NCBI GenBank assembly: GCA_023105745.1
Contig: JALGQZ010000004.1
Coordinates: forward strand, 40,438,437 to 40,502,436
Direction of reading: 5' to 3'
Source of the DNA: Austropuccinia psidii
Lineage: Eukaryota; Basidiomycota; Pucciniomycetes; Pucciniales; Sphaerophragmiaceae
DNA length: 64,000 bases
Numbering within the stretch: position 1 is the stretch's first letter; each line of letters begins with the position of its first letter. Positions 35,091 through 46,300 of the stretch are shown here, piece after piece. The position numbers were made by a program, and so were the translations under genes. The notes beneath the pieces are model-generated. The model made no database searches and was not told where the DNA came from. It saw only the letters and a program-made list of their open reading frames with translations.

Positions 35091-36175
35091 TTTCCAGCAG
35101 GTGAATCTTGAGAAATATGGATTGAGTCAAAGCTGTGATTTCTTCCATAAATGGTTAAAAAAGGTGATTGGTTTTTTGATTAATGTTCTGCATTATTATA
35201 GGCCAATTCAGCCAGAGGGAGCCAGGTGTACCAGTCATCTTGATGATAGCTGACATACATCCAAAGATACTGTTCTAGAATCTGATTTACCCTCTCTGTC
35301 TGTCCATCTGTTTCAGGATGAAAAGAAGTTGAAAGATCTCTTGATATCTTGAGCTGCTGGCATAATTGAGTCCACAATAATGAAACAAATAAAGATCCTC
35401 TATCACTGACAAGACTGACTGGAAGGCCATGCATGGAAAATACATGACTAATGAAGATTTGAGCTAAGTCCAGAGCAGTGATTGTTCCAAAAGTTGGAAT
35501 GAAGATTGCCATTTTTGAGAACCTGTCCACAACTACTAGAATTGAGTCAAAGTTGTTTGACAAGGGCAATTGAGTGATAAAGTCCATTGATAAGGAATTC
35601 CAAGGACCAGATGGAATTTTAAGAGGCTTGAGTAGTCCAAACTTCTTGTGTTGAATGTTCTTGTTTCTTGGATATTGCTGACATGAGGACACATAGTCCT
35701 TGATGAATTGATTCATGCCAGCCCAATAAAAATCCCTCTTGATGAGCTTGAGGGTCTTCTCCTGGCCAGGATGGCCAGCCAAAGGTGAGTCATGATGCTT
35801 TTGAAGAATATTGAGTTGAAGTTCTTCATTGCTTGGGATTACCACTCTATCTTTGAATAATAACAACTTGGCTTGAGGTTCAAGAGAATAATCTGGAATT
35901 GATTCACCTCTTGCTAGCTGCTTGAGTATTTCTTTATAGTCTTTGTCTTGCCATACTTCTTTTTGAATCTTGTCAACTAAATCTGAAAACACTTCCAATT
36001 TGATTGAAAAGAATCTTGACTCTTGAATTCCATCTTGCTTGATTACTTGAGGAAGATTTTGAGGATTCTTGCTGATGAAGTCCACCCCCCTCTCTGGGTA
36101 CACGTTGTCCTGACATGACAAGGAATCCGTAAAAGTGGCCAGCCTGCCTGGGCGGTAAGTGATAGTGAAGTGAAA
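35091..36175 (-). pseudogene. A2 integrase, zinc region and catalytic core
   Basis: Contains HHDSPLAGHPGQEKT (both zinc histidines) and CQQYPRNKN, where the second zinc cysteine is Tyr (codon at 35674-35672); A1 has CQQC there. The core has SMDFITQLP, LVSDRGSLF and HPETDGQTERVNQ, so the D, D and E residues are in place. A TAA at 36176-36178 precedes it and another follows AYNNAEH at 35180. Confidence 0.85.
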
Positions 36176-37330
36176 TTATGAAAGGAATTCAGCCCAATGG
36201 GCCTGACGAAGAGTAAGAACTTTGGAAGACATAAAATACTGCAAGGAAGAGTGGTCTGTCAAGACCTCAAAAGAATTGGAAAGAGAAAGAAGAAATGCTC
36301 TCCAGCGCTTGAGAGCCCAAACTATGCCAAGGAGTTCCTTGTCATGAATTTCATAGTTCAGCTCCGCTGGGAGAAGCTTGCGACTATCAAATGCAATGGG
36401 ATGATTTCCTGAGTCATTCACCTGGCTCAGTACAGCACCCAAAGCATAATCAGAAGCATCAGTCTCTACTATAGTAGGTAGAGAAGGATTGAAGTGAGAT
36501 AAGATAGGAGCAGAGGTGAAAGCTTCTTTGAGTGCTTGAAACTGACTAAGAGCTTCCTCATTGAAGATGAAAGGAGAATCTTCTTTAAGGAGGGAAGTGA
36601 GAGAAGTGATTTTATTAGAATAATTTTTAACGAAACAACGATAAAAATTGGCAAAGCCAAGGAAAGATTGAAGGGCGTTGATGTTTTTGGGCTGAGGCCA
36701 ATTGAGGATTTGCTGAACGTTTGAAGAATCCATCTTGAGGCCATCACTTGAAACAACATAGACCAAGTATTCCACACTTGAGGCATGGAATACACACTTG
36801 GAGGCTTTGGAAAACAAATTATTGTCCCTCAATCTTTGGAGGACAGAGGCCACATTTTTGATATGTTCCTCCTCAGAACTGGAAAAGACCATAATATCAT
36901 CTAAATAAACCATAACAAACACATCCAAGAAATCTGCAAAGATATCATTTACTAGATTCTGGAAAGAAGCAGGAGCATTGGTCAAACCAAATGGCATGAC
37001 CAAATACTCATAAATACCATATATGGCTCTAAAGGCAGTTAAGTGCTCATCCCCCTCTTTGATTCTCAGAAGGTTATATGCACCACGCAAGTCTATCTTG
37101 GAGAAGATAGTGGAACCGTTGAATAGGGTAAGGAGCTGGTTCATAGGAGGAACAGGATACCTGTTCTTCCTAGTAACAGCATTGAGTTTGCAGTAGTCAA
37201 CACACAAACAAAGACCTCCATCCTTTTTCTTAACAAAAAGGACAGGTGCTCCTGTTGAAGAGGAGCTTGGTCTAATGAAACCTTTCTCTAAATTCTCTGA
37301 AATGTAGGCCCATAGTGTTTCTGACTCTTA
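36176..37330 (-). pseudogene. A2 reverse transcriptase and RNase H
   Basis: An open frame from 37207 to 36176 holds RT with CVDYCKLNAVTRKNRYPVP, MPFGLTNAPASFQ and the intact active site YLDD at 36907-36896, then RNase H with ETDASDYALGAVL and LTDHSSLQYFMS. It is bounded by in-frame TAA codons at 37330-37328 and 36178-36176; A1 has glutamate codons at both places. Only these nonsense codons break the pol frame here. Confidence 0.88.
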
Positions 37331-38248
37331 ATTTGATAAGGAGTAGATAACACCTATTGGAGGTAGAAGACCCTCCAATTTGATATGGTGATCACAGGTG
37401 CGGTGTGGAGGAAGTTTCTCTGCTTTCACCTTGGAGAATACATCCAAATATTGGTGATAAGCAGGAGGGACTACCTTCAACACAGTTTCAATTTTTTCTG
37501 GCTCTTCCTCCTGATCCCACTCCTTCTCCAGGGAGGCATGGAAAGATAAGGGAGGAAGGTTCATATCCCCTTGAAAGAGATGAAGTGAAGATATGGCAAC
37601 ATCTTCTCCAACATCCTTTATCTCTTTGAAGACTTCATCTCTTAATGGAATTAATGACTGAGAGGGAATGATAGAAGGGATATGGACAGAAGAAGGAAGG
37701 GAAGGTGTCTTAAGTTCACCAACCAGAGCAACACTGTTGACAGCAGTGGCTAAGTCATTACTAGTAGAAGGAATAATACCACAAGAATCCTTATGACTCA
37801 AATCATAGGTGATCAATCCATTTTTCCAATCAATAATGGGATTAAAATGGTAAAGGAAATCATAGCCCAATATCAGGTCTTCTCCCTTGGGTGAATCTAT
37901 GATAAAGAAGTCCCATTCAAAGCTTGGGAAGGAAGGCAATTCAACCACCCACTTGGTATAATGGGTGATGAACAACGCAGGGGATTCATTAGAATCCAGA
38001 ATGAAAAGAGGAATCTTTTCAGGGAGCTCTGACAGAGTCAATGAGTATTTGAGAACAAAATTCTTTGCAATAAAAGAGCTTGTAGCACGAGAATCAATGA
38101 GAATACTATAAAAAATATCAGAGACAGAAGAGAAAATAAGAAATTTTAAAGATTTCTTGACACTAGTATTCAGAGTGCACAATTGTGCTCTTGAAGGAAA
38201 TAAGTGTGAACCATTGAACACATCATGATCCCCACTCAGGCTTTTCCC
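37331..38248 (-). pseudogene. A2 protease and linker
   Basis: The pol frame starts through a candidate -1 shift at 38242-38248. It contains the aspartic protease motif, here LIDSRATSSFIA (near 38105-38085): A1 has DSGAT, so the catalytic-loop Gly is Arg. The acidic linker and CDHHIKLEG follow. The frame ends at TAA 37330-37328. Confidence 0.8.
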
Positions 38249-39597
38249 TGCTTGCTAGGGAAGCTTCTTGATGATGACCCAGGCTTGTTATGAGGTCTTT
38301 TGAAGCATTTTTCAATTGGGTGCTTTCCACCACAATAAGTACACAACCCCTCTTTAATCCTCCTCTCCTTTTCAGAACCAATTAATTTATTGTCCTTATT
38401 GAGGAGAGCAGCATGACGTTTGTCCTTCGAAGATTGGAACTGCTTGCCCTTCTTGTTCTTCTTCTGGTGAGGCCTCTTTGAAGATGAGTTTTGAGGAGGC
38501 CTAGATTGATTGGATCCAATGACTGGAGGCTTCTTCTCTTGATTTCCACCCTTTTATTTTTGCCTCTCATGATACCTTGTGTCTAACTTTAAAGTGACAT
38601 CCATAAGTTCTTGAGGAGTATCAAAATTTCCAGGGTGAGAAGCCAACTGATCCAATAAGCTTGATGCCAATCCTCTTCTGTAAACATGGATATAAGCTCT
38701 TTCCCCCCAATCTCCAATTCTTGACATTAAGCTTCTGAAATCAGCAATGTACAAGGATACATGACCACTTTCCTTCATCCTCAAATTGTCCAATTCTTGT
38801 TCAGCTTTCCTGACTTCATTGGGGTTACCAAACAGAGTGAATAATTGAGATTCAAATAATGGCCAATTATTGAGGAGGTAGGAAGGGTCTTCATTGGAAA
38901 TATTTGAGAGATAAGGTTCAATCCACTTTCCAGCTCTACCGGTGAGAAAAGAAGTTGAGTAAAGAGCTTTCTTCCTGTCAGAGAAGAAATTTGTTGGATC
39001 ATTATGGAAGATTAATTGACAGGATTGGATAAATCCTCTCAATTTATGAGCTTGAGTACCATCAAAAGAATCAGGTGCCTTCATGGATGGAGTCTTGAAA
39101 GCAGGGGCTTTGGAATTGTCCCTGGGAGCAACTGCTTGAGTGAGTTGCCCCATAAATTGAGTCATCTGCTCCATCTTCTTGAGGAGACTTGGATCAGTTT
39201 GAGAGACAAGAGATTGACTAGAAAGGGCTAGATTAGAACCCTGAGGCACCTCTGGAGCATTTGCCAAGGCATCTGCCATTTCAGTTTCCCCAGAATCTTC
39301 CTCTTCCACAGACTCTTCCCCCTCTTCATCTTCAGCTTCCCCTAATCTTGCTCTTGCACCTTCCAACATGCCAGGGTAGCCACCCAAAAGTCCAGAAAAG
39401 GATCTTGATCTTCTAGATTTCATTCCACCTCTTCTTGAGGGTGCTGCTCCTTCCATTGGTGGTCCTCTGTCCAAGTTTGCACTCAGTTGTAGAACTGATG
39501 GTGTGCGGTCAAGAGGAGCCCTTGATGTAGGAGTGAGAACATCTGGAATTTTTTGGGATCTAGTGTTCTTTGCTGGGGGACTATGCTGAACTGGCAT
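38236..39597 (-). pseudogene. A2 gag (one stop codon)
   Basis: The start ATG at 39597 opens MPVQHSPPAKNTRSQ; a longer frame to 39666 is less likely because A1 aligns from this Met. There are an acidic stretch, then a capsid-like region (APAFKTPSMKAPDSFDGTQ, LRGFIQSCQLIFHND, WIEPYLSNISNED), basic linkers and the zinc knuckle CTYCGGKHPIEKC near 38340-38296. TAA at 38556-38554 interrupts it; A1 has a glutamate codon there. Confidence 0.87.
38242..38248 (-). promoter_or_regulatory. candidate -1 ribosomal frameshift heptamer
   Basis: On the minus strand, GGGAAAA is placed as G-GGA-AAA in the gag frame (CAG GGA AAA GCC TGA). Gag stops two codons later at 38238-38236. A one-base backward slip enters exactly the pol frame. 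The heptamer fits the X-XXY-YYZ rule. A1 keeps the same string near 12800. Confidence 0.6.
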
Positions 39598-40341
39598 TAT
39601 GAACAGAAGTTGAATAAAAGAAACTTGATGGTATTGAGAACAGAAGTCAAAACTTGGCCAAATCAATCACAATAAAATCTTGATGAGTCTTGAGGAATCA
39701 ATTCAATTATTGAGGTGAAATCAACTTCAATCAACAATAAATCAATTCAATACATAATCAACAATAAATCAAATTCAAATCAAATATCAATAATCTTGAG
39801 TAAATCAAAAGTCCATCAATATTCAATAAATAATCAATAAATCAATAAATCAGTGTCTTCAGTATGAAATCAAGGTCTTGAGGAATCAATCAACAAATTC
39901 AAAATCTTCAGAAATCAATTCAATATCTTGATGAGTCAAATCAATTAATAATCAAAATCAATTCTTGAGGATCAATAAAATATCTTGAGAAATCAAAGTC
40001 AATCAATCCAATCCAAGTGAAAAATCCTGAATCGCTGAATCAATAAACGCAATGAATCCCAATGAATAATCCAATCAATAATTCCTAAATAAGACCTGAA
40101 TGATAACACAGAAAAAACTTATTTGATAAGATAAAAGGGAGTGAATGAAATGGTCAGCCATGATTAAGAAAGAAGAAAGCATCAATTTTCATATAAATGA
40201 AATGAATGGGATGAAAATTGATGAGAGAGAAAATCATAATCATTAATAATCATAAGATCATTAAAAGGTCATAATTGATGAATGAGAGAAATGATTATAA
40301 AAGAATGAAAAGAAAGAATCAATATGAGTTAATTAATTTAA
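39598..40341 (-). other. A2 leader
   Basis: Begins TTAAATTAATTAACTC after the LTR. The bulk is irregular TTGATT/CTTCAAGA repeats, as in A1. There is no TGG-type tRNA primer site. Confidence 0.65.
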
Positions 40342-41089
40342 TGTCACAGGGGCTCTTCAAAGTGAAGAGGGCCTGGCACTCAGTAAACTGGGACTCACTT
40401 ATGGAGGGCTCAAAGATATGGTAAGAAAGGGTACACTTAAGAGTGTTAAAGATGAATTACTAAAAGAATGAATATAAGAAAGCAGCAACAAAAGAATAGA
40501 AGAGCCAACCACAAACAAGTCCAAGTCCACTGTTTCAACCTGTCAGAATGGAAAGAGAAGGGTTAATAAGGATATGGCCACCCAACTCATACTGTACAAG
40601 CGAAAACAGAAATGCAAAGACTAACTTAATATTAAATAGATATAATACCCAAAATAAGGATAATAATATTCATAAAATAATAAATAAACTAAATTAATTA
40701 ACTGGGGAAAAGTCCCCAGGGGGGAGAAAGAGGGGCTGGTATATGTGAGATCTACCAGCCCTGATCCAGAGGAAGAATTTTCATGAGAATAATTGATGAT
40801 TGAATTGAGTCTGGCCAATACAGGTCCTGTACGGCTGTACAGAACCTATACAAGAGGTGTGGTGGATTTGAGTGATCATACAGTTTCATCCTGGTGTATT
40901 GAAACTGTACTGGGTGAATCCAACCTGTACAGATGTTGACAGGCTGTATTGAGGTACCAATCTGTATGCATGTTTCAGAGCTGAAGATTGCTGAAACTGA
41001 ATATTGATGCAACAGTGGATCTTCTGATTTTGAGGTGTTTGAGTCAGTATATGAATGAATACCCTTACCACTGATGGATGGTTGTTACA
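40342..41089 (-). repeat. A2 5' LTR (748 bp)
   Basis: On the minus strand TGTAACAACCATCC to GCCCCTGTGACA, flanked by GGGGG at 41090-41094. Contains GCTGTACAGAACCTATA, a one-base variant of a 17-mer found in LTR-C and in the A2 3' LTR. Confidence 0.9.
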
Positions 41090-41452
41090 GGGGGCCTGAT
41101 GAGGAATTTTACTTAAATAACTTTAAAAAAAGCTCAATTTTGAGTTTATCCAACAATGAATTTCATTTTTAATTATGAAATTATCTAATAATTTTTCATT
41201 TATTGATTGTACGAGCTATTAAGCCATTTGAAAAGCAATTGTACTGCCTTACACATGGTTTTTCACATCCTTACATCCTTAGCCTCACAAGAACTTTCTT
41301 TCAGTGACTCTAGTGATTATGAAAGATATTTTTAAATTAAAAAAAGTTATATTATAAATGAATTTTCAAAAATAGAATCATCTTAATTTTATTTTATTCT
41401 TTATAAAATCCAAATATAAAAATAATAATAAAATATACAAAAAGAAACCAAT
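41090..41452 (+). other. F leader, first part
   Basis: Continues the F primer-binding site (CCTGATGAGGAATTTTAC) and leader. CATTTGAAAAGCAATTGTACTG near 41228 aligns with the D leader. CCAAT at 41448-41452 is the left target duplication of E1. Confidence 0.7.
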
Positions 41453-43289
41453 TGTAAGGTGTGGATATGAAACTTTGATTAAAAATCAAGTACTTTTCCT
41501 GTCCTCAAAATTTGTATAAGGTAAAATTCAGTTAAAAATAGTATGAAATATTATTTTTAAGAGAAAACACGCCAATTTTATTGTTTATAACTTTATTAGT
41601 ATAAAACAATAATATAAAAATTTATTGTTTTACCAACAATAAAGATTTATCCAAAAAATACTCTACAAGAGATATTTTAAGGCTACAAAAGAAATTTCTT
41701 CAAGAGCAATTTCAATTGGAATTAATTGAGCAAAGAACTGCAAGCAATTAATTAAAGAACAAAGTCTTTAAAAAGAATATTAAAGAGAAAACACGCCCAA
41801 AAGTGACCAGAGTGAATTTGGAAACAAAGTGACAAAGTTTACAGTGATGAAAGATGCTTTAATTCACTTTTGGGGTGGTTCAGGGGTAAAAATGATTATA
41901 AGAGTTACAAACAATGATTATAATGATTTTTTCACGTGGTTAAAAGGATTAAAATGATTTAAGAGTGGTGGTTGGAATCTTTGATTGATTGGTTTAACAG
42001 TTTTAAACTAATTAATAAAAGGAAAAGATTCTAACATGAAGAGAAAAGTGGGGCAAAGAAGACATTCTTTTATAGCCATCAATTCTCTTACTCCAAAAGT
42101 AAAATTTACTCTTGTCAGTCGTGAAAAACAGTCTGACAACAGAAAAGCCAATTATGGCATCATTGAACCCTGGTTTAGACCAAAAAGGGCTGGTTTAAGC
42201 CATTTTTAGCCATTTTTAGCCATTTTAGACCTTTAAATCAGCCATTACTATAGCAATACCAGGCCTAGAGCCTTCAAAACACGTCAGAATGTGTGTCAGA
42301 GGCGTAGAAACCAGTTAAAACTGTTTTTATTATGATTGTTTTATCTTAAGGGTAGTTTTACCTTCTTGGCAACAGCTAAAACTACCCCAGTTGGTATCAA
42401 AACCTCATCATCAATTGAGTCCACAGACCCTGTAACTCAATTCCAGGCCAAAAGTGATGAACTTTTGCATGAATTTTGACATCCCACGCCTGTCAGCAAG
42501 GATTTTGGGGGTCTAGCTCCCCCTTAGAGCTGGAGTTCCTTTTCCCCCCCAAATTTAATCTTTCCAATTTATTTTTTCCTTTAATTCCTCATCATGTATT
42601 ATACTTATAATTTACACATGTAATTCAATTCAATTGTACAGTACAATACAGTAATAATTGACACCTCATATGTAAATCAAAGTTCACTTATGTAATACAC
42701 GCGCACATTTTGACATTTCAATTGAATTCAATTGAAAATACTTTAATTCCTCATAACTTCTAAACTAAACACAACACCTCAATTTTAACACAAAATTTGA
42801 TGGTTAACACCACATGTGGTGTGAATTAAATTAAGGTTTTGAGGATTTTCAACTTTTGTATTGAAAATACTAAAAACTTAATTTAAGCTTATTTAGAGTT
42901 GAGTTACAAAAATTTCACTCAGAGGTGACCCCACCTGATTTTTTATGAGGAATCCAATGGTGAAATAAAATTTATATGTTTATTTATTGGATAAAAAGTT
43001 ATAATAAATTTTATTTAACTTTTTTCCAAATTTATTTATTTTTTCACAATTTTGTTAAAATTTCATTTTTACTTAAATTTTTCAAGTATAAATGTAATTT
43101 TATATTTACAAAATTTAAAGTAATTTTATTTTTAAATTATAATTAATTTTTTTATTTTTAATATAATTTTATATTTATGTTTTTTATTTTTATTTTAATA
43201 ATATAAATAAATTTATTTTATTTATATTAATATGTTATTTTTTATATTTGTGGTCTTTTGGGTATATGAAATTACCTCTAAGGCTCACA
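41453..43289 (-). repeat. E1 3' LTR (LTR-E)
   Basis: 1837 bp. Differences from the other LTR lie near 41816 (A against G), near 42289 (G against T) and near 43179 (G against A). TATA-like CTATAAAAG on the minus strand at 42075-42067. A triple short repeat of CCATTTTTAG lies near 42200-42230. Confidence 0.96.
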
Positions 43290-43301
43290 TTCCCTCCCCC
43301 T
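43290..43301 (-). promoter_or_regulatory. E1 polypurine tract
   Basis: The minus strand reads AGGGGGAGGGAA directly before TGTGAGCC, 12 nt after the polyprotein stop codon. Confidence 0.9.
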
Positions 43302-43312
43302 AAAAAAGAATA

Positions 43313-46300
43313 TTACTTTGTAATATTGGTGTTTCTAGTGTGTCTGAATCTCCTCAGGAGTTTGGTGGCTTCTGGTATATCTTTCTCTTCTAACCATTCA
43401 TCTTCACAAGTTGGGTCACTGTACCTAACAAGGTATTCCCTTACTTTCTTGGTTCTTAATTTCCTTTCTTTAAGAACTTTGGTTATTTTCTTAGTACCAG
43501 ATGTCTCAATAGGAGGTATAACTTGGGGAATCTTATTCCTCAAGGGAAATTTCTCAGCATCACTAGATTTGTATGGCTTTATCAAGCTTACTGGAAATGT
43601 AGGGTGCTTGTTGCTAAGTTCTTCAGATAACTCTACTTCAACAGCATTTTCTCCATGGAGGGCCTTAATCACAAAAGGTCCTGCAAAGGAGTCTTTTAAC
43701 TTTTTACATCCTTTGATGTTATTGAAGTTAGTGGTGGATACAAGAACTAGGTCCCCCACTTTGAAATCTGGAGTTGCATGAGATTTATCCCATTTGTCTT
43801 TAGCATATGCAAAAGAGTCCTCCATGCATCTCACTGCATGCTTTCTAGCTTTGTCTAGCATTCCTTTGAAGCTAGCAGCTGTGGGATGTATTTCAATTAA
43901 GTCTTTCCTCAAGGAATCTTGGGGTAACTTGGGGTTCCATCCTTTTTCTAGAATAGCAGGAGTCTGATTGGTACTGGAATGGATTGATGTTTTATATGCT
44001 AATTCCAGTGCTGGTAACAGAGTACACCAATCATGGGTAAATCCATCACAATCTTTGAATTCAAGGCCATATGCACAAAATCTTCTCACCATGTCCTCTA
44101 AGGTTTGGATCATTCTTTCAGCCAGACCATCAGTTTGTGGGTGGTAGGCTGTAGAGAAAGACAGTTTTGTGCCAAATAATTGGTGAAGATTTGTCCATAG
44201 AGCTGAAGTGAATTTGGGATCTCTATCACTGATGATATTTGTAAATATCCCAGTCCATGACACTACTCTATTCCATATCAGAAGAGCTGTATCCATGGCT
44301 GTATCATCTTTGTGACATGGTAAAAAGATTGGAGTTTTACTGAATCTGTCCACAATTACTAGGCAAGCATTATAGCTCCTGTCACCTCCTGGTGGTAGGC
44401 CAGTTACCCAATCCATATGGACAATTTCCCAAGGTCTGTTTGGTTCTTGGATTTTCATCATATTTCCAAGTCTTTTGCCAGTGGATTTATTTGCCTTTTG
44501 GCATCTGTCACAGGTTTTGCAATATTCTGAAACATCTTTTTGCCACATTGGCCACCATATGCAGGTCTTTACTTTCTCTCTTGTTCTGTCCTCAGAAAGA
44601 TGTCCTGAAAAGGGACTATCATGGCATTCTTTCAGTACAAGATTGATTAATGACCTGTCTACAACTGTCATGACACATGTGTGCTTGGTTCTGTGGTAAA
44701 TTATACCATCCAGTAGGTGAAATCTTCCTTCATTATAAGATTTTCTCCATACTTCATCCAAGGCATGTATTAGAGAGTTGTCTTTACAGTCTTTGTTAAG
44801 TAATTGGCATAAGATGCTACAATTCTTATCTTGAGTGTAACTATTTCTGACTTCTTCAAAGAAGGTGGTGTTCAAGTCTGTAACACTTATTCCTTCTATT
44901 GGAATTTGTGGTGAAGCTTCTTCTGGAACATAAGCAGGATTATCAATGTTATTTGGTAATGGCCATCTGCTTAGTCCATCTGCATTCTTATGAATATTCC
45001 CATCCTTATGAACAATAGTCATATTGCCTCTGTATTCTTGTATGGCTATTTGCCATCTGAGCATGTGTCTGTTAGGTGTTTTCATGTTCAAAAGTGATTT
45101 CACAGCTGTACAATCTGTTATTACTTCAAAAACACATCCCTCTAAGAAATAGTTCAATTTCTCTAAGGCCCAGACAAGGCATAGACATTCCATTTGACTT
45201 GCTCCATATCTGGCTTCAGTTGGTTTGATTTGCCTGGATATGAAACATATTGGTCCTTCTACAGGTTTGTCATTTATGATCTGAACTTGGTGAAGTGCAG
45301 CACCTAGTCCATCCCCTGATGCATCAATATACAGTTTGAAAGGCAATTTAAAGTCTGGCATCAGTAAGAGTGGAGCAGTGGTCAATGCTTCTCTTAGAGA
45401 CTCAAAAGCTTTGACTCTGTCAACAGTCATCTCAAATACTGTGTCTTTGTCACACAACTTATAAAGTGGTCTTGCTATGGATGCAAAGTCTTTAATGTGT
45501 TGCCTGTAATATCCTGCAAAACCTAAGAATGACTGAATTTCCTTCTTATTCTGAGGCATGGGTTTTAACAATACTGCTGCAACTTTGTTTTTATCAATTC
45601 CAAGGGACAAACCAGATACAACATGTCCTAGTGCCTTAAGTTCTTTAAATCCAAAATGACATTTCTTCAAGGAGATTTTCATGTTTACTGATTGGATCTT
45701 TGTCAAAACTCTTGATAATCTGTACATGTGCTCCTCCCAAGTCTTTGAACAGATAATAATGTCATCAATGTAAATGATTAACCATCCCTCTGAGAGTTCT
45801 TCAGGGAAGATTTCATTCATCATTCTTTGGAAGTGTGAAGGTGCATTTTTGATACCAAAGGGCATCCTTAAGTATTCATACACTCCACAATGAACAATAA
45901 TTCTCAAGTATTTTCTTGCTCTTGGTGTTACTACATTTTGATGGAATCCTTTAAGGGCATCCATAGTGGTTATATACACTGCTTGAGATATTTGAGTAAG
46001 GGCAATTTGGATTTTTGGTATTGGGTATCTGTCTGGAACAGTGTAAGTGTTCAGAGCTCTAAAGTCCCCAACCATTCTGGATTTTCCATTATGCCACGCC
46101 ACTATGACTGGTGTAGTTATTTCTACTTCCTCATTGTGGCCTACTTTTCTTATTACACCAAGGTCTAGAAGTTCTTTGATATTAATTTCTAGAGCTTCTC
46201 TTGATTTTGGACTTGCTGGATAAGCAGGTCTTCTTAAGAGTGGTGGATAAGGTCTCTCAATGTTAAGAATGATGTCAACTTCATGACCAATAATTGCTCC

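Larger units (their letters stand above)
28433..41089 (-). mobile_element. A2: chromovirus (Ty3/gypsy) with two nested solo LTRs
   Basis: Complete minus-strand element: 5' LTR 40342-41089, leader, gag, protease, RT, RNase H, integrase, chromodomain, 3' UTR, polypurine tract and 3' LTR 28433-29194. The target duplication GGGGG is perfect. A solo LTR-C (30296-31725) sits in the 3' UTR and a solo LTR-B (33062-35090) in integrase. Coding damage is light: single in-frame stops in gag and pol, one in integrase, and one lost zinc-finger cysteine. The copy is inactive but much younger than A1. Confidence 0.92.

Noticed and set aside
36176..38556. Recoded stop codons in A2, since several in-frame TAA stand at Glu positions
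   Set aside because: E1 has a 1974-codon frame that uses the standard code with no internal TAA. Ordinary mutation explains the A2 stops.
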